20,704 nucleotides of DNA from Chara braunii (taxonomy: Eukaryota; Streptophyta; Charophyceae; Charales; Characeae): positions 586,352 through 607,055 of the forward strand of contig BFEA01000668.1 in assembly GCA_003427395.1 (NCBI GenBank). Direction: 5' to 3'. The stretch's first letter is position 1. Each line of letters begins with the position of its first letter. The notes under the pieces are model-generated. The model saw nothing but the letters and a program-made list of their open reading frames with translations, ran no database searches and was not told the origin of the DNA. This document shows positions 9,461-17,095 of this stretch, piece by piece. A program made the translations under genes and the position numbers.

Positions 9461-9677
9461 GTATGTTTAAAGTTGTTGGAATAAGCCTCACAGAAGGGAA
9501 AAAATTGCATCGCGCAAGTTGCAGTTTATCTGTTATGGATAGCAACACTGATAGCGAAACAGATAGACAACCAACAACATGAGCTCATGTCTATGTAGTA
9601 TATCAGTTGACGAAAAATCATTTTTTGTATAAAGTCTTAGTCGCTCTATTGTTGTTTATATGTGTGTTTGTATGCAG
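9461..9677 (+). other. Probable intron 2 of the large gene
   Basis: It begins GTATGT at 9461 and ends TGTTTGTATGCAG at 9677. It is 217 bases long, AT-rich, with a TTTATATGTGTG pyrimidine-rich run before the acceptor. Joining 9460 to 9678 keeps phase 1 and leads directly into the Ulp1 exon. Confidence 0.5.
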
Positions 9678-10480
9678 TGCATGACCCTTCGTTCCAGATT
9701 CCTTTAGCAAAAGTACGCCTTACTGTAGAAGAAAAGGAGTATCTTGAAATGATTACCGGCAGCATTGAAGACAACGAAGAATACGACATGGTCGATTACA
9801 AGGGGAGGTGAAAGGTGGAAAAGAAAGACATCATGGTCACCGCCAAGGATGGGGAATGGTTAAATAATAGAGTCGTAAATTTGTACATGCTAGCCGTTCA
9901 GATCACCAATGACTACATCAAGGTGGATTCGACATGTGCAGAAGTGGCAAGAGATGAAAGTTCTTGTAGCATTCCGTATGTGCATATTCTAAATTCTTTT
10001 TTCTTTCCCAGATTGTCAAAGGCTCAGTCCACTGAAATCGCATACTCCGATGGGACGAGATGGGTGAAGGATATAAATCTTTTCGATTTTGATTTAGTAA
10101 TTATACCTCTCCATTTCGGAAATCATTGGGCCTTAGCTTATGTCAGTATAGATCGTTCTGAGTGTAAATTTCGCCTCGTAGACTCTCTCCATCGTCTTGA
10201 CCACGGTCCAGTTCTTAAACTTTTGACAGGTTTTTTCAGAGCGGAGTTTCATCGACAAAATCTTCAGGAAAAATATCCTGTGGAGGGGCATACATCCTAC
10301 TTTGATACATCAGTAGATGGGATTCCTGCTCAAGAGGATTCTTGTAGTTGTGGTGTTTTTATATTAGGTTTTGCATCTTTACTTGCAAAAGGTCACTTCC
10401 CTCCGTTCGGTTTCTCACAAGATAGTATTCTTGATATGAGACTTAGAATAACATTTGACATTTTGTCCATGGTTAGATAG
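9678..10480 (+). CDS. Ulp1-like (C48) cysteine protease domain exon
   Basis: After the acceptor at 9677 the frame reads an acidic lead-in (TVEEKEYLEMITGSIEDNEE), one TGA at 9809-9811, and then an uninterrupted domain to TAG at 10478-10480. Ulp1/SENP-type features are visible: the entry helix EWLNNRVVNLYM, the catalytic His in FGNHWALAYV (codon 10124), the Asp in RLVDSLH (codon 10181), the oxyanion Gln and nucleophile Cys in AQEDSCSCGVF (codons 10331 and 10349, the family's six-residue spacing). Members cleave SUMO-type conjugates or precursors, usually in the nucleus. Ulp1 domains also occur at the ends of proteins from several plant and protist DNA transposons (CACTA, Mutator-like, KDZ), which fits the mobile-element reading. 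Apart from TGA 9809 this exon is intact. It could be translated alone from an ATG inside, such as 9833, but more likely is the last exon of the large gene. Confidence 0.8.
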
Positions 10481-10511
10481 GAAAGTCAATGAGAATTTCA
10501 GGTTCTAATAT

Positions 10512-10765
10512 GTTTACTGAGTGTGAATATTCCCGGTGAAAATTTGTATTCTTGGCAATTTTGAAAATATGTTCTATAATGACATTTCCTACAACTTTTC
10601 ATCAGTTATTGATGAGGTTGGCATGTTTTACTGAGTGACATGTTTACTAAGTGGATTGACATTTCGACAATGTTTGTGTACGTGTAAACATTCGAGGTGA
10701 AAATTTGTGTTTTAGGCAATTCTGAAAATATGTTGTGTAGTGGCATTTCCTTCAACGACTTTCAT
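10512..10765. repeat. Imperfect ~90-bp repeat downstream of the Ulp1 exon, period 161 bp
   Basis: The block GGTGAAAATTTGT at 10535 recurs at 10696. Each is followed by GGCAATT(T/C)TGAAAATATGTT and GACATTTCCT/GGCATTTCCT-like sequence, and preceded by TGTTTACT(G/A)AG. It lies in the presumed 3' untranslated or flanking region. No coding capacity is seen. Confidence 0.7.
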
Positions 10766-10832
10766 TTATAACCATTGCTTTCTCGTTGTTTGCTTATTTT
10801 TCCCTCAGTTCTTTGTGTCATTTTACAATTAA

Positions 10833-10838
10833 AATAAA
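10833..10838 (+). promoter_or_regulatory. Candidate AATAAA poly(A) signal
   Basis: AATAAA lies about 355 bases after the Ulp1 stop codon in an AT-rich stretch. It could serve the plus-strand gene. Such hexamers are common by chance in AT-rich DNA and plant signals are loose, so support is weak. Confidence 0.2.
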
Positions 10839-10881
10839 AAGTGAACATGAAAACAATTTCATTTTTAACGAAAACACCGTT

Positions 10882-11079
10882 CTATATGGCCGCATTTAAG
10901 CCCAAATATAAGTAGAATAAACCAATCGTGAGTATGCCCTTATTAAAACATTCGTTGCATTTCTCTTTTTCAATTGCAACTTGGTCAGATTCTGTCCAGT
11001 TCTTTCGTTTTTCCATCTGACGAGTTATGTCGGTAAGAGCTTCTAAGACTGTGGTCCCCGTCCTAGAGTCACAACACAA
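10882..11079 (-). CDS. Small hypothetical minus-strand frame with a C-terminal hydrophobic segment
   Basis: The frame is 65 codons, from 11079 down to TAG at 10882. It has a charged helical middle (DITRQMEKRKNW, QVAIEKEKCNECF) and a hydrophobic end (GILTIGLFYLYLGL) that could be one membrane helix. An acceptor-like CTCTAG lies just inside the 5' end (near 11068), so the piece may be a last exon rather than a complete gene. It overlaps slightly, in another frame, the open frame at 11069-11640. No family was recognised. It could also be chance. Confidence 0.25.
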   Translation of the reverse strand: MCCDSRTGTTVLEALTDITRQMEKRKNWTESDQVAIEKEKCNECFNKGILTIGLFYLYLGLNAAI

Positions 11080-11640
11080 TTTTTTTTCTTACTTGAACAA
11101 CGGCAGATCGTACAAGTCGTACGACATAATGTACCTTCAACTCATCATTGGCCAGCCTTATGAGCATGACACGTGACACTGATCCTGCAATTCTGACCGT
11201 TTGTTTTATGCAAAGTCTAAGACAGGGAGAAATCACCCCCGACACAGTCAGTGCATACAATGTACTCATATCCAGGACAGCCATACTGGTCACAAAGTAC
11301 CCGAGGGGCCAGACAGGTAGCCTCCCCGTCCAGGAGGACCCATAGAACTTACTCCGATGCAAGAGACCGAGCAGTCTGCCCGGGGAATAGTTCTTGTTAG
11401 AGGAATGGACAGCCACTTTCATGTGCCAGACGGACATTTCTGGTCGTTGATTATATGGATTCCCCTCGCTGTCTTCGAGAGAGCGAAGAACCTGCATAAC
11501 CTTGTCGCCCAGTAGGATGCTCTCTAACAGAAGTGCTGGGATGTTGCCAAACGCTGTAGAGCTTTGGGCTAAGATTCTGGTCAAGGGAGCTGGATACGAG
11601 TAATCACTGTAGTGACGGTAGTCGTCCCTCTTCTTGGGAG
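11069..11640 (-). CDS. Hypothetical minus-strand open frame, possibly exon sequence
   Basis: The frame is open for about 190 codons from near 11640 to a TGA at 11069-11071, without an ATG at its 5' end, so the upstream boundary may be a splice site. The beginning is Tyr-rich and polar (KKRDDYRHYSDYSYPAP), followed by a helical Leu-rich part (IPALLLESILLGDKVMQVL) and SLEDSEGNPYNQRPEM. The later half is hydrophobic (LPVWPLGYFVTSMAVLDM). A GTAAGA donor-like site lies near 11091 on this strand, so the last codons may be intronic. Length and composition are the only evidence. I do not recognise the protein. Confidence 0.3.
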
Positions 11641-12300
11641 AGGAGTAACATACTTTTTTTAAGCTTTCTGTCTCACTTTGTCATGCTACAAGAGATTGTA
11701 TGACCGCAATTCCTAATTTGCTATCGACAAATCGAGCCTATTAGCCTGATTGGGATGGTGGGCGATCAGCAGTATTGCACTTGATGCGGAGGATGACGTG
11801 GACCTATGATGTCACCGTGGAGAATACGGGGAATGTGTGTCAATGTGGAGACTAGAGGGAGCGACCAAATAGAATAGGGTTGGGATTGGGGGGTTAAAAC
11901 GGAAAAAAAAAAACACGCTTGGGATGCATGTATGAAGACCATTAGCTGGATAAAGTTCATGTCAATAGGTAGTACCCTAATAGAGCTTGAGAGCTTCTAA
12001 TACAAGCAAAACCACGAGGATAAGGATTGCAGTGCAGCCGTATGAGAGAAGCAGTTGGTAGATTCCTCCTTTTCTGCCGTCATGAGTCATGGCTGACCTG
12101 TACTCCAAGGAATTTGAAACCCTGGCGCTCGAAAATGAAATTCATTTTCGAATGCCCTACCCCATCTGTGTTGATTAATCCCCAGATTCTCCACGTATTA
12201 TGGGCCCTACTATGGGAGGCTTGGTGCTCTGCCTCTGGTCCATCTAACCCCACTTCCTTTCTTCTTTAACATTTAATCATTGCAGGATTCTTTCTCAACT
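11641..12300. other. Gene-free stretch with no recognised feature except a short inverted repeat
   Basis: Nothing recognisable as a gene was found; open frames are short and lack motifs. One perfect 11-bp inverted repeat with a 1-base spacer (TCGAAAATGAA/TTCATTTTCGA) lies at 12129-12151. An A-run sits near 11902-11913. Confidence 0.5.
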
Positions 12301-12320
12301 TCAAGCCCTTATTACCCCAC

Positions 12321-12370
12321 ACTTTCTGACACTTTCTGACACTTTCTGACACTTTCTGGCACTTTCTGAC
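12321..12370. repeat. 10-bp tandem repeat, five units
   Basis: The unit ACTTTCTGAC is repeated five times, with one substitution in the fourth unit. An ACTTTCTGAC-derived open frame on the minus strand (repeating KCQKV/SESVR) is an artefact of the repeat. Confidence 0.95.
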
Positions 12371-12619
12371 CCCTTGTTTATTGCTCGATGCCACGTGACT
12401 CACATGACGGATGGGTCTTAAGAGTTCAGGGACCCGGATGAGAATGCTCCACTGCAGCACTCTAATAGTAGGGGGAAGAGAGGCTCTTCGCGAGCGCATA
12501 TTGTTGGTCAAGAGAGGAGAGGAAGGCAAAAGGGCGCAAAGGGGGGTGAAAGGAGTGGTTGACACAGGGAGAGAAGAATCCAAAAGCGGATACCCTATCA
12601 CATACGAAGCTCAAGAGAG
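12371..12619. other. No recognised feature
   Basis: The stretch is purine-rich in its second half (about 12470-12590, GAGAGG/AAAGG words). Overlapping open frames on both strands have biased composition and no recognisable motif. I see nothing I can name. Confidence 0.5.
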
Positions 12620-12782
12620 TGGTGGGTCTGTCTGTCGGTCTGTTTGGTCGGTTGGTCGGTTGGTCGGTAGGTCGGTCGGTTGGTGGGTCGGTTGGTTCAG
12701 TTGGTAGGTCGCTCACTGAGTGGGCTGGTCGTTGGCTCAGTCGGTGGGTGGTTAGTCAGGTGGTCGGTAGTGCTGGGTGGTT
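12620..12782. repeat. GGTCGGTT-type low-complexity minisatellite
   Basis: GGTCGGTTGGTCGGT words dominate, with GGTAGGTC and GGTGGGTC variants, decaying to the right. The minus strand reads as a Pro/Thr/Arg/Asp repeat (TDRPTDQPTNRP), which is a by-product of the four-base period. Confidence 0.9.
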
Positions 12783-13109
12783 AGTAATGAATCTACCTAG
12801 GACAATACGATGACCTGCAGACTGCCACCTACGTTTGGATTCCTGAATAGACAAGTGATAGGGACTGTCACTATAAAGGACACAGGCAGGCAGCCATACC
12901 AGCCTGTACCTCGGAGATTATGCATGTGAACCATGATTTGAAGAAAAAACATGCACGGTCCCTGCAGTTAAAAGTATCAGTATGGCAGGGCCATCCTCAA
13001 GAGCTCCTAATGTCCGACACTCAGGTTAAGAAATGGGAGGCCAACAACTGTGGCAAGTTAGCAACAATGCCTATTACCTGGCTGTACTTCGATAGACTCT
13101 CAGTCCTTC

Positions 13110-13110
<1 letters not shown>
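12783..13110. other. No recognised gene
   Basis: This is unique-looking sequence between the GGTCGGTT repeat and the long A-run. A TATAAAG word at 12871-12877 is isolated. Nothing else is supported. Confidence 0.4.

Positions 13111-13143
<33 letters not shown>
13111..13143 (+). repeat. 33-base poly(A) run
   Basis: Thirty-three consecutive A, flanked by GACTCTCAGTC on the left (from 13095) and GACTCTGAGTC on the right (13144-13154). It could be the tail of a retroposed sequence ending here or a plain homopolymer. No source gene was recognised to its left. Confidence 0.9.
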
Positions 13144-13145
<2 letters not shown>

Positions 13146-13176
13146 CTCTGAGTCAACAATCTCTGTGAAGAGCTGT

Positions 13177-13295
13177 CAGGTATGTTGCACCGTTGCAGTG
13201 ACTGACAGGGTCCACCTAGGGCTACATACACGCTTGCCAAACCTTCTCCTCGACTTGCTCACAAGCGTGTGCCTGCGAGCAGGTATGTTGCACCG
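13177..13295. repeat. Duplicated 16-bp word about 103 bp apart, with hairpin between
   Basis: CAGGTATGTTGCACCG occurs at 13177 and 13280. Between them is an inverted repeat ACACGCTTG (13228-13236) / CAAGCGTGT (13262-13270). The function is unknown. Confidence 0.7.
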
Positions 13296-13491
13296 CGCAC
13301 ACACAAGGAAGGTCCCTCCTTGCACACACACATGGGGGAGATACCACGAATGAGAGATGGGGGAAGAGGTGAGGTTAAGATTGAGGCGAGGGAAAAGACT
13401 AAGATCGCGATACCAAAGTCCAAAAATAGTCTCCTGCCGAATGTCCAATCAATGTCTGCCACAAAAAATGTCGGATCAGATCCTGGGCAAA
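13295..13491. repeat. Dispersed repeat, copy 1 (~200 bp)
   Basis: It matches the stretch at 14360-14581 in the same orientation, about 1,065 bases away. Shared words include GGTCCCTCCTTGCAC, CACATGGGGGAGATACCAC, GATGAGAGATGGGGG-like, AAGTCCAAAAATAGTC, CCTGCCGAATGTCCAAT and TGTCTGCCACAAAAA. It ends near GGGCAAA. No coding role is shown, although both copies leave a hydrophobic open frame on the minus strand. Confidence 0.8.
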
Positions 13492-13529
13492 ATGCCCGAT
13501 GTAACCTCTGCCAGTAACCTCTCTCTCTT

Positions 13530-13745
13530 TCTCTCGCTCAAGAAGAAGATGAAAAAGAAAAAGCTGAAAAAGAAGAAGCTGAAAAAGAAGAAGAAGAAGA
13601 CAAAAGAAGAAGAAGAAGAAGAAGAAAAAGAAGAAGAAAAAGACAAAGAAGAAGAAGAAGAAGAAGAAGAAGAAGGAGGAGGAAAAAGGAGGGAGAAGAG
13701 ACGAAGGTTGAGACAAAGAAGAAGAAGAAGAAGAAGAAGAAGTCC
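13530..13745 (+). repeat. (GAA)n / polypurine tract
   Basis: About 215 bases consist almost wholly of purines on the plus strand, mostly GAA and GAAAAA units, with short GCTGAAAAA interruptions at its left. Open frames that read as Lys/Glu (plus) or Ser/Phe (minus) are artefacts. Long GAA/TTC tracts can form triplex DNA; that is general knowledge, not shown here. Confidence 0.95.
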
Positions 13746-14359
13746 TCCTCGTTGTCTCACCTGTAGGTAACTGCCGCCGTACTGACTGTCGTCGTAGTCC
13801 CTGTGCAGGTTGCTGGTACGGAACGCAGCTATGGTGCCCAGGTAGGTACCACTGACACAGGTATGGCATTTGCCCCTCTGCCTACCTACGCCTCTACCTC
13901 TACTTCCTATCGTAGTGCTGTAGTGTCGCAGCGCTGCTCCAGCAACGTGTCGCTCCGGGGTGAGGTACTTGAACTGTCTGTCTGTCTAGCCGTGGCCCAA
14001 CTATAAGTAGCGCCGGGCTGGTCGGTCCGCCTCTGTGCGTGTGCTGAAAACGTGGGCTTACAGGGTCTGGGTCCCAACCGGACATCCAGACCCTGTGCCT
14101 TGACAGGGGAGGCCAGCCAGAAAACATCGTACCCAGCCCAAGGCACCGCCTTGAGGACTGCAAGTCCGAAACGATGTTTGAACAGACAAAAATATGTGAA
14201 TGCAATATCAACAAAGCATCAACAAGCAATATACATCCAGATGCATACAAAAATAGCACAATGTAGCGCAGCGGAAGACTCAAAGATATGACCTGACCTG
14301 TCTGATACTGACGCGACATGCCATCATACACCACACATGTGAGAAAGGGAGTAGGGGCT
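13746..14359. other. No recognised gene; one hairpin
   Basis: The stretch has an 11-bp inverted repeat with a 14-base loop: ACAGGGTCTGG at 14060-14070 and CCAGACCCTGT at 14085-14095. A long minus-strand frame (13900-14580) runs through it but has no motif and depends on the dispersed repeat at its upstream end, so I do not call it a gene. Confidence 0.45.
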
Positions 14360-14581
14360 GCGCACACAGAAGAAAGGTCCCTCCTTGCACAAGCACATGG
14401 GGGAGATACCACGGATGAGAGATGGGGGGATCCCGACATGACCAAGATGGAGGCGAGGGAGAAGACCAAGATGGAGGCGAGGGAGAAGACCAAGATCGCG
14501 ATGGTGAAGTCCAAAAATAGTCCCCTGCCGAATGTCCAATGAATGTCTGCCACAAAAATGTCGGATCTGATTTCGGGCAAA
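14360..14581. repeat. Dispersed repeat, copy 2, with a 24-bp internal duplication
   Basis: Second copy of the 13295-13491 repeat. It differs mainly by an added 24-bp tandem duplication whose two units fill 14441-14464 and 14465-14488 (each begins ACCAAGATGGAGGCG), and by a different base string just before it. Confidence 0.8.
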
Positions 14582-15060
14582 CACAGAACTGACTCGGGCC
14601 ACCGAACTGACTCTCACACTCAAACATACCTGCACTTTCGTATGCATACACCCAAAGAGTCGAAACTCTCCATGTAAGCATATGGCATCCATACAAAATT
14701 GGTTGATCACAAACACATTCAGGAAACACAGCAAACAGACTTAGAATCAGAATCTTGAGCAGACAGATTAACAAGCACCGTTTTTCCCGAAGAGTTCGGA
14801 GTTCTCGGTCTGCAAATGTGTAGGTCATTTCACACAATCCAAAACAAGAATTGATGATTTTCATACAAAACGCTTGCGGTAAACAAAGAGAAAAAAGGTT
14901 CAACGGTGTAACAGGTCATCTAGTAATCAGTCTAACAGAACAAAATCCTTTCGAAGTACGAGGATGGTCAGTGCGATGATGATATCTCAAGACTTCTGCC
15001 TTTCTGAAAACTGGAGGGATGAAAACAGTTGTGCATTGGACCCTGAGCGCTAGACTCAGG
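14582..15060. other. No recognised feature
   Basis: AT-leaning sequence without a supported gene, motif or repeat on either strand. Confidence 0.45.
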
Positions 15061-15072
15061 GTGTACTAAAGT

Positions 15073-15240
15073 GATCACTTTCCTAGACCGATCTGACCAC
15101 TTTTACTGCTCGACGATCCACATGTGAGTTGAAAAGTCCCATGACGACTTTCCTGGATGCATCTGACCTTTTTTATGGTCCGACCTAGATGCACCTGACT
15201 GGAATTCCGACCACAAGCAAGTTGAAAAAGTCCCGGTGTG
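15073..15240. repeat. Imperfect ~71-bp tandem repeat
   Basis: ACTTTCCTAGACCGATCTGA at 15077 is echoed by ACTTTCCTGGATGCATCTGA at about 15147. GTTGAAAAGTCCC at 15129 is echoed by GTTGAAAAAGTCCC near 15222. The copies are diverged. No coding potential is seen. Confidence 0.6.
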
Positions 15241-15464
15241 AGTATCTGCCTTGCTGCACATTGTTCCTTATGTGCAAAATGAGAATGAATCTTTCACAAG
15301 AAGCTGCGAAGCTACAGTGTCATAACATTTTTCGTCTGTGAATTTGGTGTGAAGATTGGGCACGACCCTATGCCCAGGGAAAACAAATTGGCAAACTGAG
15401 CCACTACATGGCCAACGCACCATGTTTATCTTGGTTCATAATAATCAATGTTGTTCTTCTCCGT

Positions 15465-15678
15465 GAGGCCCTCTATGCTGCTCTGCTCTCTAAAATACTC
15501 TCTACTTTCTCCTATACTGTACTGTATACTGTAAACTCTATGTCATTCTCGATTCACTTCTCTCTACTCTATGTTACTCTCTACTCTCTGCTCTCTCTTG
15601 TGTTCTCTACTATAGACTCCAATCTCTGCTTTGTACTCTGTTCGCTATACTACTATGCTCCGCTGACTGCTCTTTACC
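15465..15678. repeat. Diverged CTCTACT pyrimidine-rich field, left part
   Basis: The segment is built from CTCTACT, CTCTCTACT and CTATACT words with many substitutions. The plus-strand open frame at 15408-15719 is a by-product of the low-complexity sequence. The field is continuous in character with 16028-16680 and is split by the fold-back element. Confidence 0.8.
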
Positions 15679-15683
15679 AACGA

Positions 15684-16018
15684 CCATTTCGTCAAAATGG
15701 ACATTTTTTTATTTTATGAATGAAATTGAAACCGAGTTTTTTGGTCGAAAACTCGTCAAAATTTGTTGTTCCTGAGGGTCCAGCGTTTTACAAACACTGG
15801 ACCCCCTGGTTGTACATGGACCTAGCTTGAGACCAGGCACCTCCAGACAGTTCTGCCTCGAGGTGCCTGGTTTCAAGCTAGGTCCATGTATAGTCAGGGG
15901 GTCCAGCGTTTGTAAAACGCTGGACCCTAAGGAACAATAAATTTTGACGAATTTTCGACAAAAAAACTCGGTTTTAATTTCGTTCATAAAATAAAAGATG
16001 TCCATTTTGACGAAATGG
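15684..16018. mobile_element. Fold-back MITE-like element with ~160-bp inverted arms
   Basis: The left arm (15684-15843) and right arm (15860-16018) are reverse complements of each other with only scattered, mostly transition, differences. The loop is 16 bases (15844-15859). The ends are CCATTTCGTCAAAATGGAC and its complement. Within each arm is a nested palindrome, GGGTCCAGCG..CTGGACCC, and the tip CCATTTcgtcaAAATGG is itself a small hairpin. It interrupts a CTCTACT field. TTTACC at 15673-15678 and 16022-16027 could be a target-site duplication, though it sits a few bases outside the arms. There is no coding capacity, so any movement would need a transposase supplied elsewhere. Confidence 0.85.
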
Positions 16019-16027
16019 CAGTTTACC

Positions 16028-16680
16028 GTACTTTGCTCTGCTCTCTATGCTCTACTCTACACTATTCTATTGTACTCTATTCTACTCACTCTACTCTAAC
16101 TTTAACTTACGCTACTCTCTACTCCGCTCTAGACTACTCTCTACTCTCTCTCTCTACCCCACACTACTCTCTACTCTCCACTAAACTCTACACTATACTC
16201 TCTACTCTCTTCTCTCTACTCTACACTACTCTGTACTCTCTACACTTTACCCCTCTCTACAATACCGCTCTCTGTACTTTACTTTACCCTACTATCTACT
16301 CTAATGTATGCAACCGGGGATGTTAGTCTACTTCACTCGACACTAAACTCTTATCGCCTCAACTCTCTACTAGCTGATTTAAAATGTTCTCAACTCTCTT
16401 CTCTACTGTCTCCTCTCTACTCTACTCTACACCATGTCTACACTAATTACTCTCTTTACTCTCAACTCTCCACTCTATCTTCCTCTCGATGCTCTATTCC
16501 ACTATGATATTCTCTATTCTCTATTATCTATTCCACTTTATACTACGGTCTACTTTTCTCTACTCTGTACTCTACTCTCTACGCTCAACCACTCTCTACT
16601 GTACTAGTTGCTCTCTGCTCTCTATTCCCTGCTCTCCACTGTCTTCTCTGTGCTGTCTACTCTCTCATCTCTATACAAGG
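16028..16680. repeat. Diverged CTCTACT pyrimidine-rich field, right part
   Basis: About 650 bases of CTCTACT/CTCTCTACTCTA words with heavy divergence. Open frames rich in Leu, Ser, Tyr and Thr come from the repeat and are not genes. Confidence 0.85.
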
Positions 16681-16757
16681 AGATAATTTTTTGTTCCGAA
16701 GACCTAAAGGTTGAAACACCACTTTCTCTCATTCATGTTTGTTTTTCAAACAATCGA

Positions 16758-16760
<3 letters not shown>

Positions 16761-16853
<93 letters not shown>
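16761..16853. repeat. (TA)n microsatellite
   Basis: About 93 bases of uninterrupted TA dinucleotides. Ile-Tyr open frames on both strands here are artefacts. Assembly length may be unreliable. Confidence 0.98.
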
Positions 16854-16856
<3 letters not shown>

Positions 16857-17034
16857 AACCCCCAATTTTCTGGTTCCGGTATTCAACTCGAATTGGAGGT
16901 TTCATATACGCTAATCGCAATTTCATCATTATCCGTTTGTAACGCGGACGGAGCCGCGCTGACTCTTCTTGTTTATCGTTATATATAAACATCGACAAGT
17001 GCGCTCAATGCCACCATGAGTATCTCTCTCGATG

Positions 17035-17035
17035 C

Positions 17036-17076
<41 letters not shown>

Positions 17077-17095
17077 CTTATCTATCTATCTATTT
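17035..17095. repeat. (ATCT)n microsatellite
   Basis: ATCT/TCTA tetranucleotide repeat with one interruption (CTACTTATC) near 17076, followed by a T-run. Confidence 0.97.

Larger units (their letters stand above)
2598..10480 (+). pseudogene. Very long ParB-like / methyltransferase-like / Ulp1 gene, decayed copy
   Basis: An ATG at 2598 opens a frame that stays coding-like without any frameshift to 9033 (over 2,100 codons). It is interrupted by 15 stops: 2733, 2940, 3333, 3453, 4743, 5556, 5895, 5901, 5922, 6645, 7299, 7323, 7413, 7458 and 7491. A phase-1 donor AG|GTGAGC at 9033/9034, a middle exon at 9317-9460 and an acceptor at 9677/9678 restore phase into the Ulp1 exon that ends with TAG at 10478-10480. 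Two more stops (9400, 9809) lie in the later exons. Every stop is one C-to-T change from CGA, CAG or CAA, but that holds for any such stop. The likely ancestral product is a nuclear multidomain protein of a mobile element. The alternative is an old host gene. The stops at 7299-7491 could instead sit in an intron 7272-7511 (GTGAAC..CGCAG, both phase 0). The domains are given as separate entries. Confidence 0.65.

Noticed and set aside
12411-12813. Overlapping plus- and minus-strand frames near the GGTCGGTT repeat
   Set aside because: The composition follows the repeat and purine-rich sequence, the frames conflict on both strands, and there is no recognisable motif.
13357-13869. Lys/Glu-rich plus frame and Ser/Phe-rich minus frame
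   Set aside because: Both are products of the (GAA)n tract.
13900-14903. Minus-strand frames of 226 and 207 codons
   Set aside because: They overlap each other in different frames and run through a dispersed repeat and hairpin; no motif or start context supports either.
15408-16686. Leu/Ser/Tyr-rich plus-strand open frames
   Set aside because: They are translation of the CTCTACT low-complexity field.
16711-16998. Ile-Tyr repeat open frames on both strands
   Set aside because: They are translation of the (TA)n microsatellite.
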